From Lantana camara (Eukaryota > Streptophyta > Magnoliopsida > Lamiales > Verbenaceae): 64,000 nucleotides of DNA. The stretch spans positions 125,723,501 to 125,787,500 of the forward strand of contig CM074857.1 of assembly GCA_037501455.1 (NCBI GenBank), in the 5' to 3' direction. A model generated the notes under the pieces. The model was not told the DNA's origin, ran no database searches, and saw only the letters and a list, made by a program, of their open reading frames with translations. Positions 25,018 through 37,043 of this stretch are shown here, in pieces. Both the position numbers and the translations under genes were made by a program. The stretch's first letter is position 1; each line of letters opens with the position of its first letter.

Positions 25018-25990
25018 GAGCGTGTTTACTTTTATAAATAATAGATATTTGTGATATATAACCGGTATCTATGTGTATTTACATTGCATGTGTGAAAGCC
25101 TGTAGGGTAGACTCTGGCCTATGAGATTTGCGTGTTTTATTGAGATATAGATCACACGCTAAAAAGGCATGTGATAAATCACGAGAATTATGATACGCTA
25201 CACAAAATTACCAATATATCAATCTTTTCACAGAATTTACAAAAGAATGGTCACTTATATCTATTTTTCCTCCCACGTTTTGAAAGATTTTTTTGGAGAA
25301 ATTTCTCTTTCGTCTATTTTCTTCTCAAGATTTTACAAAAGATTCTATTTGAATCTATTTTTATCTCAAGATTTTATAATAGATTTTATTTTCATCTATT
25401 TTCTTCTCAAGATTTTACAAAAGATTTTATTTTTATTTTGCAAAAGATTTTATTTTCTTCTCTCCAAATTGATCAAGTTCTTTTATTTTTATTTTATAAT
25501 TATAGAAAATTTTAAATAGGAACGTGAATTATTAAAATGTTAAAACATGATGAACCACAAAATAATTTTAAAAATTGAGACGAAACTCCTCCAAAAAAAA
25601 TAAAAAATAATACCGTCTCCTAATTTATTATTTTTTTTTTTTACTTTACACTCTCTCACTTAATATAATGCATTTTTTAAGGATTTAATCAAGTTGCTTA
25701 GACAATGCAATGAATTCTCAAATCAAAATGAAAAGGGAGATCTCTATTTTGTGACTACAAAACTATATTTTTGTAAAAGTTAAGAATAAAAAATAATTAA
25801 AATAAATTGAGGGTAAATAAGTAATTCAATTCTATCATGCGTTAACTACCCATAAAAGTAAACAACAAATTAAACGTAAACATGAATTGATGACATATAT
25901 TGACATGATTAGTAAATATGAGTATGTCTACTATCACAAATATTTGATATCCTTACATGCATTATCACTACATGAAAAGTAAACGAGCCC
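25018..25990. mobile_element. Tourist/Harbinger-like non-coding transposon (973 bp)
   Basis: The left end GAGCGTGTTTACTTTTATAA and the inverted right end GGGCTCGTTTACTTTTCATG form terminal inverted repeats. TAA flanks both sides (25015-25017 and 25991-25993), the target duplication of PIF/Harbinger elements. The interior is AT-rich and non-coding. It contains three tandem 41-bp units (25314-25436) built around CTCAAGATTTTA. Confidence 0.7.
25314..25436 (+). repeat. Three tandem 41-bp repeats
   Basis: Units begin CTATTTT and contain CTCAAGATTTTA and AAGATTTTATTT-like segments. They lie inside the Tourist-like element; a fourth partial unit follows. Confidence 0.75.
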
Positions 25991-25993
25991 TAA

Positions 25994-26464
25994 CCGTTCT
26001 CAATCTATTTTTTTGGACTCTTTATTTCTCTTTAATTTTATTTTAATTTTTAAAAAAATACTAAAAAAACTCAACCCACATACAAAACTAACTAATCTCA
26101 AAGACGTAAAGTAACTAATGCCAAATACATATTTTATAGGTTTTCTGCTTAAACTAATGTCAACCACATGTTTTATAGGTATTCTGCTTAACAAAAAATG
26201 GATTTCCAGCTTAAAATTTTATATTGCACACGCATAGAGTGTACAGAATTACTAGTCTTATATAATTGTTTAGAATATATTTTGTATAGGTTGTGTATAT
26301 CTTTTGTAGAATTTGTTATTGTATTATTATCTTATAGAATTGTTTAGAATATATTTTGCATAGGTTGTTAGGTTTTATTGCGTTGTACTTAAATGAAAAA
26401 AACAAATTATATTTTTAGAAAGAATATTAATGCACCATTAATTTAGTTTAAAAACAAAAATTAT
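25994..26464. other. AT-rich intergenic DNA with a degenerate repeat of 24915-25010
   Basis: The stretch 25995-26090 resembles 24915-25010 (TTGGACTCT followed by T-rich and A-rich tracts and an ACTCA-CCCA-TACAA segment) on either side of the Tourist-like element. It may be part of an older, larger repeat. No gene is seen. Confidence 0.5.
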
Positions 26465-26479
26465 TTGGATATCAGTAGC

Positions 26480-26518
<39 letters not shown>

Positions 26519-26749
26519 GAAAAACCGGTCAGAGACCGTGGGGTTAAGAGACCCCCCTCATTTATTGACCAAAAAGCACGAACCAATACAGAGCTAAAAT
26601 CCAAGGATCACTCAAGGAAAAACAACAAAAATGCCCGCGAATAATATAAGGCGTGAACAACCTCGGGCCAAAATAAATGTTAGGCATAAGGCCAAATATG
26701 CGCCACTTGCCCAAGTGAGTCCTCCTGGTCATAGACAACGCTTGACAAA

Positions 26750-29700
26750 TCATATTCGGATTGAAGGGAGCTCCCACTTATCCATCCTAATATAACCTTT
26801 GAGTTCCGGGTGAAGTTGGCTATCCGGGAAGCTCCATTGATCTTGCAGTAACGATCCTTTGTTTGCCAGCCAATCCGCAACTTTGTTTCCTTCTCTATAA
26901 ATGTGTGTGAACCTGACATTCATTACGTCCTTGAAGTAATTCAACTTTGAGAGGGTATGTTGCATGTTCAGACTCCCTGCGAAGCCCCTATTCATAATGT
27001 TCAAAATGACCAATGCATCAACTTCAATCCATAAATTCTGACAGCCAATCTCATGAGCAGTTCTCATGCCCTCCAACATTGCTTCTAGCTCAGCCATGAC
27101 GTTCGATCTGAAGCCAATTCCCCTGCTGTAAGCTGTAACAGGGTTCCCCAACTCATCCCTTATCATTCCACCTATTCCCGCGAGTCCCGGGTTGCCTCTC
27201 GATGACCCATCTGAATTAATTTCAACCACCCCGGCATCGGTCTCCTCCAATAAACTATCTGTGGGTGAGAGGATATTGGTGGTTTTATGCGTATTCCAAA
27301 CAAGTGCGCAACGTGAACATCGCCACGCCACCAGGCGTAATTCATGCGTTTGATCCTGTGAAGATCAAGCAAATGTTTGGTGACACGACGGATGATATTG
27401 TTTGAGGTAAACTTACTGTTGTCGTGTTTCACTCTATTCCTTTCAAGCCAAGTATACCAAAGAATCAGAATGGGTATGACAATCTAACATGTTTTAGGGC
27501 ACTAAATGGTGAAGAGTTTGTCCAGAAGTTGATAAATTGACCTGTGTCACTCGTTTCTAGGATGGTGATGCCGAAATGGCTACCAAAAAAGTTCCAAACC
27601 ATTATTATCTTTGCCGACGTGAAGAAAAGATGTTCATAAGTTTCAATGCTCGCACAACAGCTACACTTAGATGCCAGATTTATGCCTTTACTCTGCAATC
27701 GCGCATCCAGGGGGAGCCAATTATTCAGTAGCCTCCAGATGAAAATGAGGACCGTAGGTGTTAGTTTTGTAGACCAGATGGCCTTGAGAGTGTTGGAGAT
27801 TTCTCTTCTCTGCCGAAATGTAGCCCAAGCAGATTTAGTGGTGAAATCACCCGAGTTATCCTTAGTCCAGATAGGCATGTCCGCCATAGGCTGTTCGATG
27901 GGGGTGGCCAAGACTAAGTTCGCTAACTGTTGTCCCACCGTGTTTTGTATCTTTTCAGCATCCCACTCTCTGTTCCTCCACAATTCATTGACTTTAACCG
28001 TACCATTCGGATTTTGAACGTACTCAGCAAGTCTCCCTTCTTCCATCCAAAAATCATAGAAAAATGAGGTGTCTCCATTTCCTAGTATCCAAGCTATGTT
28101 CCCCTCAACGTTGTCCCGGATCTTGCAAAGCCTCCTCCAAGTGGCCGAGTGAGAAGGTCTTGCGTTGGCCATCAAAGGATGTTGTTCCTTGCTATATTTA
28201 GCTAGCATAAACTTAGACCATAAGTTATGTTGTGTTCGGAGACACCACCAAAGCTTCCAACCAAATATAGTTACCATATCATCCACTTTTCTTATTCCAA
28301 GCCCACCTTCTGCGGTTGGATAGCATGCATTGTCCCAGCGTGTCCAGTGTATACGCTTATTTTCCGAATCCGAGCCCCAAAAAAATCTGTTGCACATACG
28401 TTTGATGGTATCGATCACTGATTTTGATGGCTCCATCACATGTAGAAGATGCATTTGTAATGAGTAGATCACAGACTTAAGAAGCTGAAGGCGTCCGCCA
28501 AAGGACAAGATGCTCGACTCCCAACCTTGTAATCTAGCACGGATCTTACTAATCATTCCTTCAAAGAGAGATGCTTTTTTCCTTCCGGTATAGATTGGGA
28601 CACCCAAATATTTCATTGGCAAAGTCCCATGTTTGAAACCCAAAATATTCCTGACCCTCTCCTCAGCCCAAGTGGCATTGGTACTGATATAAAAGTCACT
28701 TTTATTCACATTTATTCTCTGTCCCGAGAGCTTCTCGTATTTCTCCAAAATGTTTTTTATCCGGTAAAGCGAGGCTCTGCACGTGTTAGTGAAAATCACT
28801 GTATCATCAGCATATGCGAGGTGCGAAATAGAGATGTCACACCTTGCATCATACCTCGTGTTAGAATCTGTAGCAGAAAGTTTGTTAAGTTCAGAGGAAA
28901 GATAGTCTGCTGCAATAACAAACAGAGACGGGGACAAGGGGTCGCCTTGACGAAGGCCACGTGTAGATTTGAAGATGCCAGACGTGGCCCCGTTGACCAT
29001 AACGGAAAACCAACAGTTTTCAATACACTGTTTGACCCAATTTAACCATGTATTAGGAAAACCTTTACTTTGAAGGACTTTTATCACAAAGTCCCAGCTC
29101 ATGCGGTCGTATGCCTTCTCCATGTCCACTTTAAGGACCAGGTTTTTTTCCCTCCTTTTGTTATTGAGAGAGTGTATCATTTCCTGAGCTAGGAGGATGT
29201 TGTCACTTATGAGCCGCCCTTTTATGAAGCCACTTTGATTGTCGGAGACCACTTCGGGAAGAATAGTGGCCAGCCTATCATTCATGATTTTAGTGATAAT
29301 TTTGTTAGAAACGTTGCAAAGACTTATCGGACGATAATCATTCCAAAGCACCGGATTATCCTTTTTTGGGATGAGAGTAATCGTAGTTGCAGTGTAGGCT
29401 CTTGGAAGTGTAGCGCCATTAAAGAATTCCAAAACTGCGTTTTGCACATCGAGGGCAATAGTCTCCCAAAAAACCTGATAGAATCTCGCATTGAAGCCAT
29501 CTGGTCCAGCAGCGCTGAAAGGAGAGATATCAAATACCGCCCTTTTGATTTCATCAGCGTTAGGAAGGCGGTAAAGAATCTCCTGATCAGATTGGCTTAA
29601 CTCAGACTGGGCCATCTCGCAGTTCAAAGTATCATCATTTGTGGCTTCTGCCGTGAGCAACCTTTTGAAGTAAGAATTGGCTGATTCTCTTATGGCCGAG

Positions 29701-30848
29701 TGGTCTTTGATCTCTGAGCCCCCATCCATTATCGATCGAATTGAGCTTCGAGTTCTCTTCTTCTTAACAATGGAGTGAAAGTAAGCAGTGTTTCTTTCAC
29801 CCTCGTCCAACCATTTGCTAGCAGCTTTTTGTCTCCAAAAATCCTCTTCCATAGCAAGCATATTCTTAAGGTGAGCCGTTCTCCTGTTCATTTCAATGAG
29901 ATTATCTTCTAATGGGTCTCCATCGAACTCTCTTTCAGAAATCATCACTTGCTCTTCTGCTGCTTTCACTTTGTCGAAGATATTCCCGAATACCTTTTTA
30001 TTCCAGGCTTTTAAGTGTAACTTAAGCCTGTATAATTTTTGATGTAAACCCCTCAGGCCGAAGCACTCAACCGGTAACAACCAATTCTCTTTGACTGTGC
30101 GCTCAAAGTCATGGTGCCTGAGCCACATATCCTGGAATCTAAATGAAGCAGGCATGGCAGTTGTGTTGTTATCCCCCAATATAAGCAAAGGTGCGTGGTC
30201 CGAAGTGTTGCGAGCTAGGTGCCTCACAACAAAGTTAGGACAGAAGTCGTTCAAGTTATCCGAAAGTAAGACCCTATCGAGCCGTTGCCACAGAGTTTTA
30301 TTAGTCCACGTGAAGGTGGATCCTTGAAAATTGGGTTCAAGAAGGTTGCAGTCCTGAATGCAGCAATTAAAATCCGACATGCCCCTATAATCTGGTTGTC
30401 CGCGTCCCCCTCTACGTTCCTCAAGTTTGGAGATAACATTAAATCCCCCCCCCCCAATAAGCCAAGGCAATGTGTGATCTTTACTAGCACGCAGGAGATC
30501 CCATAGCGGCCTTCGTTCAGCTGTATCGCAATACGCATAGACGATGGAAAGAATTATGTCCGATGGCCACTCAACACAACTTAGGCGGAGATGTAAAATA
30601 TGTCTGTCATCCAGAAGGACATCAGTTGTGACATTCTCTCGGGTGAAAAACCAAATGTGATTGGAGACGTTAGCAATAGCGGAATGGAAGTTCAGTTTAC
30701 GGGTCATATAATTGACATCTAGAGCAATTAAAGGTTCAAGGATAGCAAGGAAAGAAGGCTTATTCTTTTTGCAGATTCTAGTCAAGATACGGCGTCTGCC
30801 ATCATCCCGTATCCCGCGTATGTTCCAGATTAGGCCCTTAAAAATCAT
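26750..30848 (-). pseudogene. LINE ORF2: endonuclease, reverse transcriptase, zf-RVT, RNase H
   Basis: From ATG 30848 (MIFKGLIWNIRGIRDD) an 1127-residue frame runs to 27465. It has an apurinic-type endonuclease domain (1-230), the RT (about 480-760) with DYRPISL, KVDMEKAYD, LRQGDPLSP and LAYADDTVIF, then a zf-RVT segment. The endonuclease motif usually written GGDFN reads GGGGFN here, next to an 11-G run, so the catalytic Asp is missing. Two frame changes near 27470 and 27300 put the RNase H segment (EINSDGSSRGNPG, AELEAML) in another frame (27331-26750). ORF2 normally nicks the target and copies the RNA into it. Confidence 0.92.
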
Positions 30849-31547
30849 GATGGAATGCTGGCTGAGGCCGACGTTCTCAACGCCCTTTTAGTGGCCTGTT
30901 CATTGGTGTTTTGTCTGTTGTTCTCTGCCGGTATCTTCTTTTTCCTGTTTATCTTTGGAGGCTCTACTTTCTCCCTATCCCGTTCAACAGACTTTGCTCG
31001 TTTATGTAATGCCTTCTGTTTCATCGTTTCTGGGTCATCCTCGAGGAGTGCATCACAGTAATCCTCCTCTTCTCGTGGTGGTATCTCTTCGGAGGCCTGT
31101 CGTTTAGCCAATTGCGCTATACCCGCATAGCTCTCTGCTAAAGCTTTACGGATTTCCGTATCTTCTTCTACAACCACTATTTCCAAACCCCTGTTTCCAT
31201 TGCTAGACTCTCCTCCGGTTGAAGTCGTTTCCATGGTCTTTCGGGAGTCTGAGTTACTTCCCTCATTAGTAACTGTATCTATTTCCGTCCTCTCTGTATC
31301 CTCTGTGGTCTCTTCCGTATCCTTCGGAGGTTCCTCCTTTTCCCTAGAATCTGAGGAACCGTCTTCTCCTGATTCCCCCAGAACATGGAAACTGTTGTTC
31401 TTGCTCGGTGAAGTGGGTTTCTCCTGATCATCTCCTTTCTTGTTCTTTAGCCCCTTTTCCCTGACCTCTGTCCATTCTTTCCGTTGTGCAAATCCCTTAC
31501 CTGTCCTAACTCTGCGTTTTTGTCTATCTTCCTCTACGTTTGAAGCC
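30845..31547 (-). pseudogene. LINE ORF1, C-terminal part
   Basis: This is the continuation of ORF1 beyond the copia-3 insertion, a charged region rich in Glu, Ser, Lys and Thr with no known fold. It ends with TGA at 30845-30847, overlapping the ORF2 start. Joined to the 37874-38699 part with one target copy removed, ORF1 is about 507 residues and uninterrupted apart from copia-3. Confidence 0.85.
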
Positions 31548-32383
31548 TGTTGAATATGTTGTGCATATATATATAATTAATTGTTGGAGAATTAATATAT
31601 ATATGATTAATTGGTGAAGGATTAATCATTAATTATGCAAAGGCATATCAAAGGTTGTTTGGAAAATATGCATTGGTAATTGTGTCCCACATTGGAAAAA
31701 TAACACTAAGCAGACAGCTTTATATATTATAATGTTGTATGTGTTATTAAATTATGGGACCCAAGAGAGGACTAATGGGCTCACTCGCGGTGCGGTGCAC
31801 CGCACCGCCCGCGCACGGGCTCGGGCACGGGCACGGGCACGGGCACGGGACCGGGGCCGGGGCCGGGCATGGGCGAATGTGGCGTTTGATGGCGCACTTT
31901 GCACTTCGCACATGCGCATCATCGCTAGGAGCTTGGAGCCTCGCCTCCGAGCCCAGAGCCTTACTTTTTGAGCCAGAGCCGGCCTAGTCCAGTCCAAAAG
32001 TTTAGACTTTTGAACCAATGTCCAAATACATCCAATCAGTCCGTTGGCATCTGTAACAGCTGAGTAGTGGGCATTCATTGGGATTGAATTTCAGGTCATT
32101 ACACCTGAAATTAATCCATTCAATATTCCTACTGCAGTTTTATTTTTGGCCAACACTTGAGAGCTATAAATAGCTCCTTCCCTCACCTGAAACAGACACA
32201 GCAAAACTCACCTGAATTCTGGCAAATTGCTATTGTCTGAATTCATCTCTTTCAAGCTTGACATATATCCTAAAAGTAAATCGTCTGCAACCTTTAGCAA
32301 ACTCAGAGAGTAGGGGCGATTAACACTTTAAGGACAGGGACTACCCGTGTCATTCTGATCCCATTTCTCCCATTTTCTCAACA
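31548..32383 (+). repeat. copia-3 5' LTR (836 bp)
   Basis: It contains a GC-rich palindrome and a run of GGGCAC hexamers (31804-31870), a TATA box TATAAATAG near 32165 and, 67 bases before its end, CGATTAACACTTTAAG (32317-32332), which is complementary to the bases just after the LTR. Confidence 0.95.
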
Positions 32384-32385
32384 AT

Positions 32386-32401
32386 CTTAAAGTGTTAATC
32401 G
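32386..32401 (+). promoter_or_regulatory. copia-3 candidate self-primer site
   Basis: CTTAAAGTGTTAATCG starts two bases after the 5' LTR. It is the exact reverse complement of CGATTAACACTTTAAG inside the LTR (32317-32332), with one further G-U pair possible at each end. It does not start with TGG and does not match initiator Met-tRNA. The position is where a primer-binding site belongs. Confidence 0.6.
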
Positions 32402-32408
32402 TGTGAAG

Positions 32409-35400
32409 ATGGAATCAGAATCCTTCCGCATCATGAACCAGCAGAAATTGGATCGCTTCGATGGAAACAATTTCAGTCGCTGGCAAGACAAGATGAAGTT
32501 CCTGCTTACCGTTTTGAAGCTGGCCTATGTTCTGGATCCTAGCCTGCCACCAATTCCAGAAGATCCTCCTGCTCCCCAGCAGCCTGTTGATTTGGATCCA
32601 CCAACCACTGAAGCAGGTGGTGCTCCTCCTGTCAATCCTCCGACAACAAGAGTTGCTGCTCCTCCCAACATTGCAGCAACAGGTCCTTCCAGGAGTGCTA
32701 TGCAGATCCACCAAGAGATTATGGAGACTCTTCAACGGCAAAGGAAGAAAAGGGCTGAAGACGAAGAGTTGGCTCGTGGTCACATCCTCAACACACTTTC
32801 TGACAGGCTGTATGATCTATACACAAACGTGAAGTCACCTAGAGAGCTTTGGGAGGCCTTGGAATACAAATACAAGGCTGAGGAAGAAGGTACTAACAAA
32901 TATTTAGTTTCTAAATATTTGGATTTCAAGATGGTTGACAACAAACCGATTCTGGAGCAAGTGCATGAGCTCCAGGTAATCGTTAATAAACTCAGGATGG
33001 TTAAAATTGTCCTTCCAGAAACATTCCAGGTTGGTGCAATCATTGCAAAACTTCCTCCAGCCTGGAAAGATTATGCAAAGCGTTTGATGCATAAATCTGA
33101 GGATTTGTCCTTGGAACAAATTCAAAAACATCTGCGTATTGAAGAGGAGGCTCGGAAACGCGATGGAAAGAATTTGGTTCAAGGACAATCGAGTGTGAAT
33201 TTTGTTGAATCTGGAAATTCTTCTAAAAAGAAACATTTTGGTGTTAAAAAGAATTCTGGACAATTTAAGAAAACCATACAGAAGCCTAAACCTTCTAACG
33301 GTGCTAACAAAAGAAAAGGCAAGTGTCATGTTTGTGGAGAAACAGGACATTATGCGAGAGAATGCCCACAACGGAAGAGTGGATCCGGAGTTGCAAATAT
33401 GGTTGAGGAGAACCTAGTTGCCATGGTGACTGATCTTAGCCTCGATGTGGCTATGATTTCTGAAATCAACATGGCAAGTGAACTTTCTGGCTGGTGGTTA
33501 GATTCTGGAGCTACCGTTCACATTTGCAACGATCGAAGGCTTTTCAAGACCTTTGAAGAAACTGTTGGGCAAGAGGTTCAGATGGGAAACAACTCCAAAG
33601 CCAGTGTTGGAGGCAAAGGATCTGTCGAACTCAACTTTACTTCCGGAAAGAAATTAACTTTGATTAATGTCTTGTTTGTACCAGATGTTAGGAAAAGTTT
33701 AATTTCTGTTGATTTGTTAGATAAGAAAGGTTTTAAGGTTTCTGTTGAATCTGGCAAAGTCATCATCATGAAAAATGGTGAATTTGTTGGAAAAGGCTAT
33801 GCTTGTAATGGGATGTATAAGATGTCTATCAATAATATGAATTCTGTTTCTGCTTACATGATTTCTTCAATTTCTTTATGGCATAGTCGATTAGGACATG
33901 TTAGTGCAAAGAATTTGAAAAATATGCATGCAATGGGATTAATTGATATTGGTAAAAACGAACTTGATAAGTGTGAAATATGTGCAAAATCAAAAATTGT
34001 AAGAAAGCCTTTTCCAAGTGTTAAAAGAGAATCACAAATATTAGATTTAATTCATACTGATATTTGTGAGTTAAATGGGATTTTAACTAGAGGTGGTAAA
34101 AGGTATTTTATAACTTTTATTGATGATGCTAGTCGGTTTTGCTATGTGTATCTGTTAAGAACTAAAGATGAAGCTCTTAGTTCTTTTGTGAAGTATAAAT
34201 CAGAAGTAGAAACCCAACGTGAGAAGAAGATTAAGGTTCTACGCTCTGATCGAGGCATGGAATATTGTTTGAATGCTTTTGATACACTTTGCGAAGAAAG
34301 TGGTATCATACATCAAACAACTGCCGGTTATACGCCCCAGCAGAACGGCGTAGCTGAAAGGAAAAATCGTACCTTTCTGGACATGATAAATTGCATGTTA
34401 AATCATGCAAATTTACCTCACAACTTGTAGGGTGAAGCCCTTCTGTCTGCGTGTCATATTCTAAATAGGATGCCTAGTACTGTTGTGAAGTCTAGTCCCT
34501 ATGAAATATGGAAAGGCAGAAAACCCAACATAAGCTATTTTAAAGTGTGGGGGTGTGTGGCTTATTTTCGGGTTCCTGATCCCAAACGGACTAAGTTAGG
34601 AGCCAGAGCTATTAAAAGTGTATTCGTTGGATATGCTCTCAATAGCAAGGCTTATAGACTTCTTGATTTAGAGTCTAATGTGATAACTGAGTCCAGGGAT
34701 GTTGAGTTCTTCGAAAATACATTTTCAAAAGATGTTGGAAATGATTCTGGGCCATCCCAAATTGAGCCTAGAGGTCCTATAAGGCCGGTTGAGGAAAATA
34801 ACATTCCTACACAACCAATTGAGCCTAGAAGGAGTACTAGAGCAAGAAAAGAGAAAAGTTTGGGTAAAGACTTTATCTCTTCTGATGCTTTATTATTCTT
34901 GGTGGAGGGGGACCAAGATAATAAAGTGGTAAGTGAAATACCGTTTGTATTTTCACTTGAGACGGATCCTAAAACATTTTCAGAAGCTATGGCCTCTCGA
35001 GATGCTTCCTTTTGGAAGGAAGCTGTAAACGATGAAATGGATTCGATCTTGGGTAATAATACTTGGGTATTAGCAGACTTACCTCGTGGTTCTAAACCCA
35101 TTGGGTGCAAGTGGGTATTTAGAAGAAAACGAAACACTGATGGCACTATATCAGCTTTTAAAGCTAGATTAGTTGCCAAAGGGTTTAGACAAGTAGAAGG
35201 GATTGACTACTTTGACACTTATGCACCGGTGGCTCGAGTTGCTTCCATTAGAATTCTTCTAGCCTTAGCCTCTCTTTACGATCTGTTTGTTCATCAAATG
35301 GACGTAAAGACAGCATTTTTAAATGGAAATTTAAAAGAAGAAATCTATATGGAACAACCTGAGGGTTTTGTAGCACCGGGAACAGAAAATAAAGTGTGTA

Positions 35401-36509
35401 AGTTAGTCAAATCCCTGTATGGTCTAAAACAAGCACCAAAACAATGGCACGAGAAGTTTGACACTGCTATCTTGAAATTCGGATTCAAGTATAACAGTGT
35501 TGACAGGTGCATTTACTCCAAAAGTACGGCCAACTATATGGTGATAGTCTGTCTATATGTCGATGATATGTTGATCATCGGGACGAATATGATTGGAGTA
35601 AACGAGACTAAAAAGTATCTATCCTCGGTCTTTAAGATGAAAGACTTAGGTGAAGTAGATACCATTTTAGGCATTAAAGTTAAAAAACATAGTGGGGGTT
35701 TTTCACTAAACCAATCTCACTATATTGAGAAAGTTCTGACTAAGTTTAGTCACCTCGAGATCAAGGAGGTGAATACTCCGTTTGACAACGGACTAAAACT
35801 TAAAGAAAATACTGGTAGAGCTATTGCACAGCTTGAGTATGCAAGTGCTATTGGCAGCCTTATGTACGCAATGCATTGCACTAGACCAGATATTTCCTTT
35901 GCAGTTTCAAAACTTAGCAGATACACGAGCAGTCCCAATGCTGATCATTGGAAAGCTATTAGTAGGGTACTTAGGTACCTTAAGAGAACTATTAGCTTTA
36001 GTTTGTTCTATAACAAATTCCCTAGTGTGTTGGAAGGGTACTCAGACGCGAGTTGGATAACTAATGTGGGAGATAATAAATCCACAAGTGGGTGGGTTTT
36101 CACTCTTGCCGGTGGGGCTGTTTCTTGGGCAAGCAAGAAACAGACAATAATCTCTCACTCTACCATGGAATCTGAGTTCATAGCTTTGGCACAAGCTGGA
36201 CAAGAGGCTGATTGGATTAGAAATATGTTGTTAGACATAGAGCTATGGCCGAGTCCAATGCCTCCAATTTCGTTGTATTGTGACAGCGAAGCTACGCTTA
36301 CAAAAGCGTATAGTGGTACCTATAATGGTAAGTCCAGACATATTGGTCTTAGACATGCATTTGTGAGACAATTGATACAAGATGGTATCATAACAATTGT
36401 CTATGTGAGGTCAAATAAGAATTTGGCTGATCCACTTACTAAGCCTCTGACGAGAGACTTAGTAGCTACAACTACTAGAGATATGGGACTTAAACCACCC
36501 GAACCATAA
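32409..36509 (+). pseudogene. copia-3 Gag-Pol polyprotein, one in-frame stop
   Basis: One frame of about 1366 codons from ATG 32409 (MESESFRIMNQQKLD; an upstream GTG at 32403 is also in frame). Domains in order: UBN2-type Gag, zinc knuckle CHVCGETGHYAREC near 33325, protease WWLDSGATVHICND near 33494, integrase HHCC (HSRLGH...CEICAK), integrase core with HTDIC, SDRGMEY and AERKNRT, RT with YVDDMLIIG near 35560, and RNase H with GYSDASW, MESEFIAL and YCDSEA. The only break is TAG at 34428-34430 in the sequence NL-stop-GEALLSACHILN, where TGG (Trp) is expected. Confidence 0.94.
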
Positions 36510-37043
36510 GTGATGGTAACCCTACCTATAATCTAGGTTACCCCTGGTTATAGGTTCAAAGGGAAAAACAAGTCACGAGTTGGTTAAAGCTGTCAAAGTG
36601 GTCTCATAGGTAGTAAAAGATAGCTCAGTAAGTTGCAAAGTGACAAGGTTGAGCTATGCTCTTAACAAAATGCTGCACTAATGCAACTAGTGCTCGAGAA
36701 ACATTTTGCCTATATGAAAAAGAAGTGAAGCCGCTTCTTATAGAGAGTTGTGGTTTACTCTCTTAAAGGTTCATGAAATGGGATATGGCGTATGGCTTTA
36801 TTAGCGCAAAGCAGTGGAGTGCTTGCTGTATGAGAAAGAAAACACGCGTGTGATAACTCCGATTGCATCACGAAGGAGTTGAGGTTCAATCTACGGACAC
36901 CGTCAACTTCGATGCAGTTTTGAGTTATTTACACTAAGGGAAAGGTTCAATGTTCATCACACCTTCCTCTAGGCATGTGATCTTTGACAAAATCTTCAGG
37001 GACTTGTCTGGCAAAAGAGTAGTTTTCCAAACAAGTGAGGGAT

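Noticed and set aside
31732..32078. Arg/Ala-repeat reading frames on both strands in the copia-3 LTR (and again at 37228-37568)
   Set aside because: They are translations of the GGGCAC hexamer run and GC palindrome; present in both LTRs and not protein-like.
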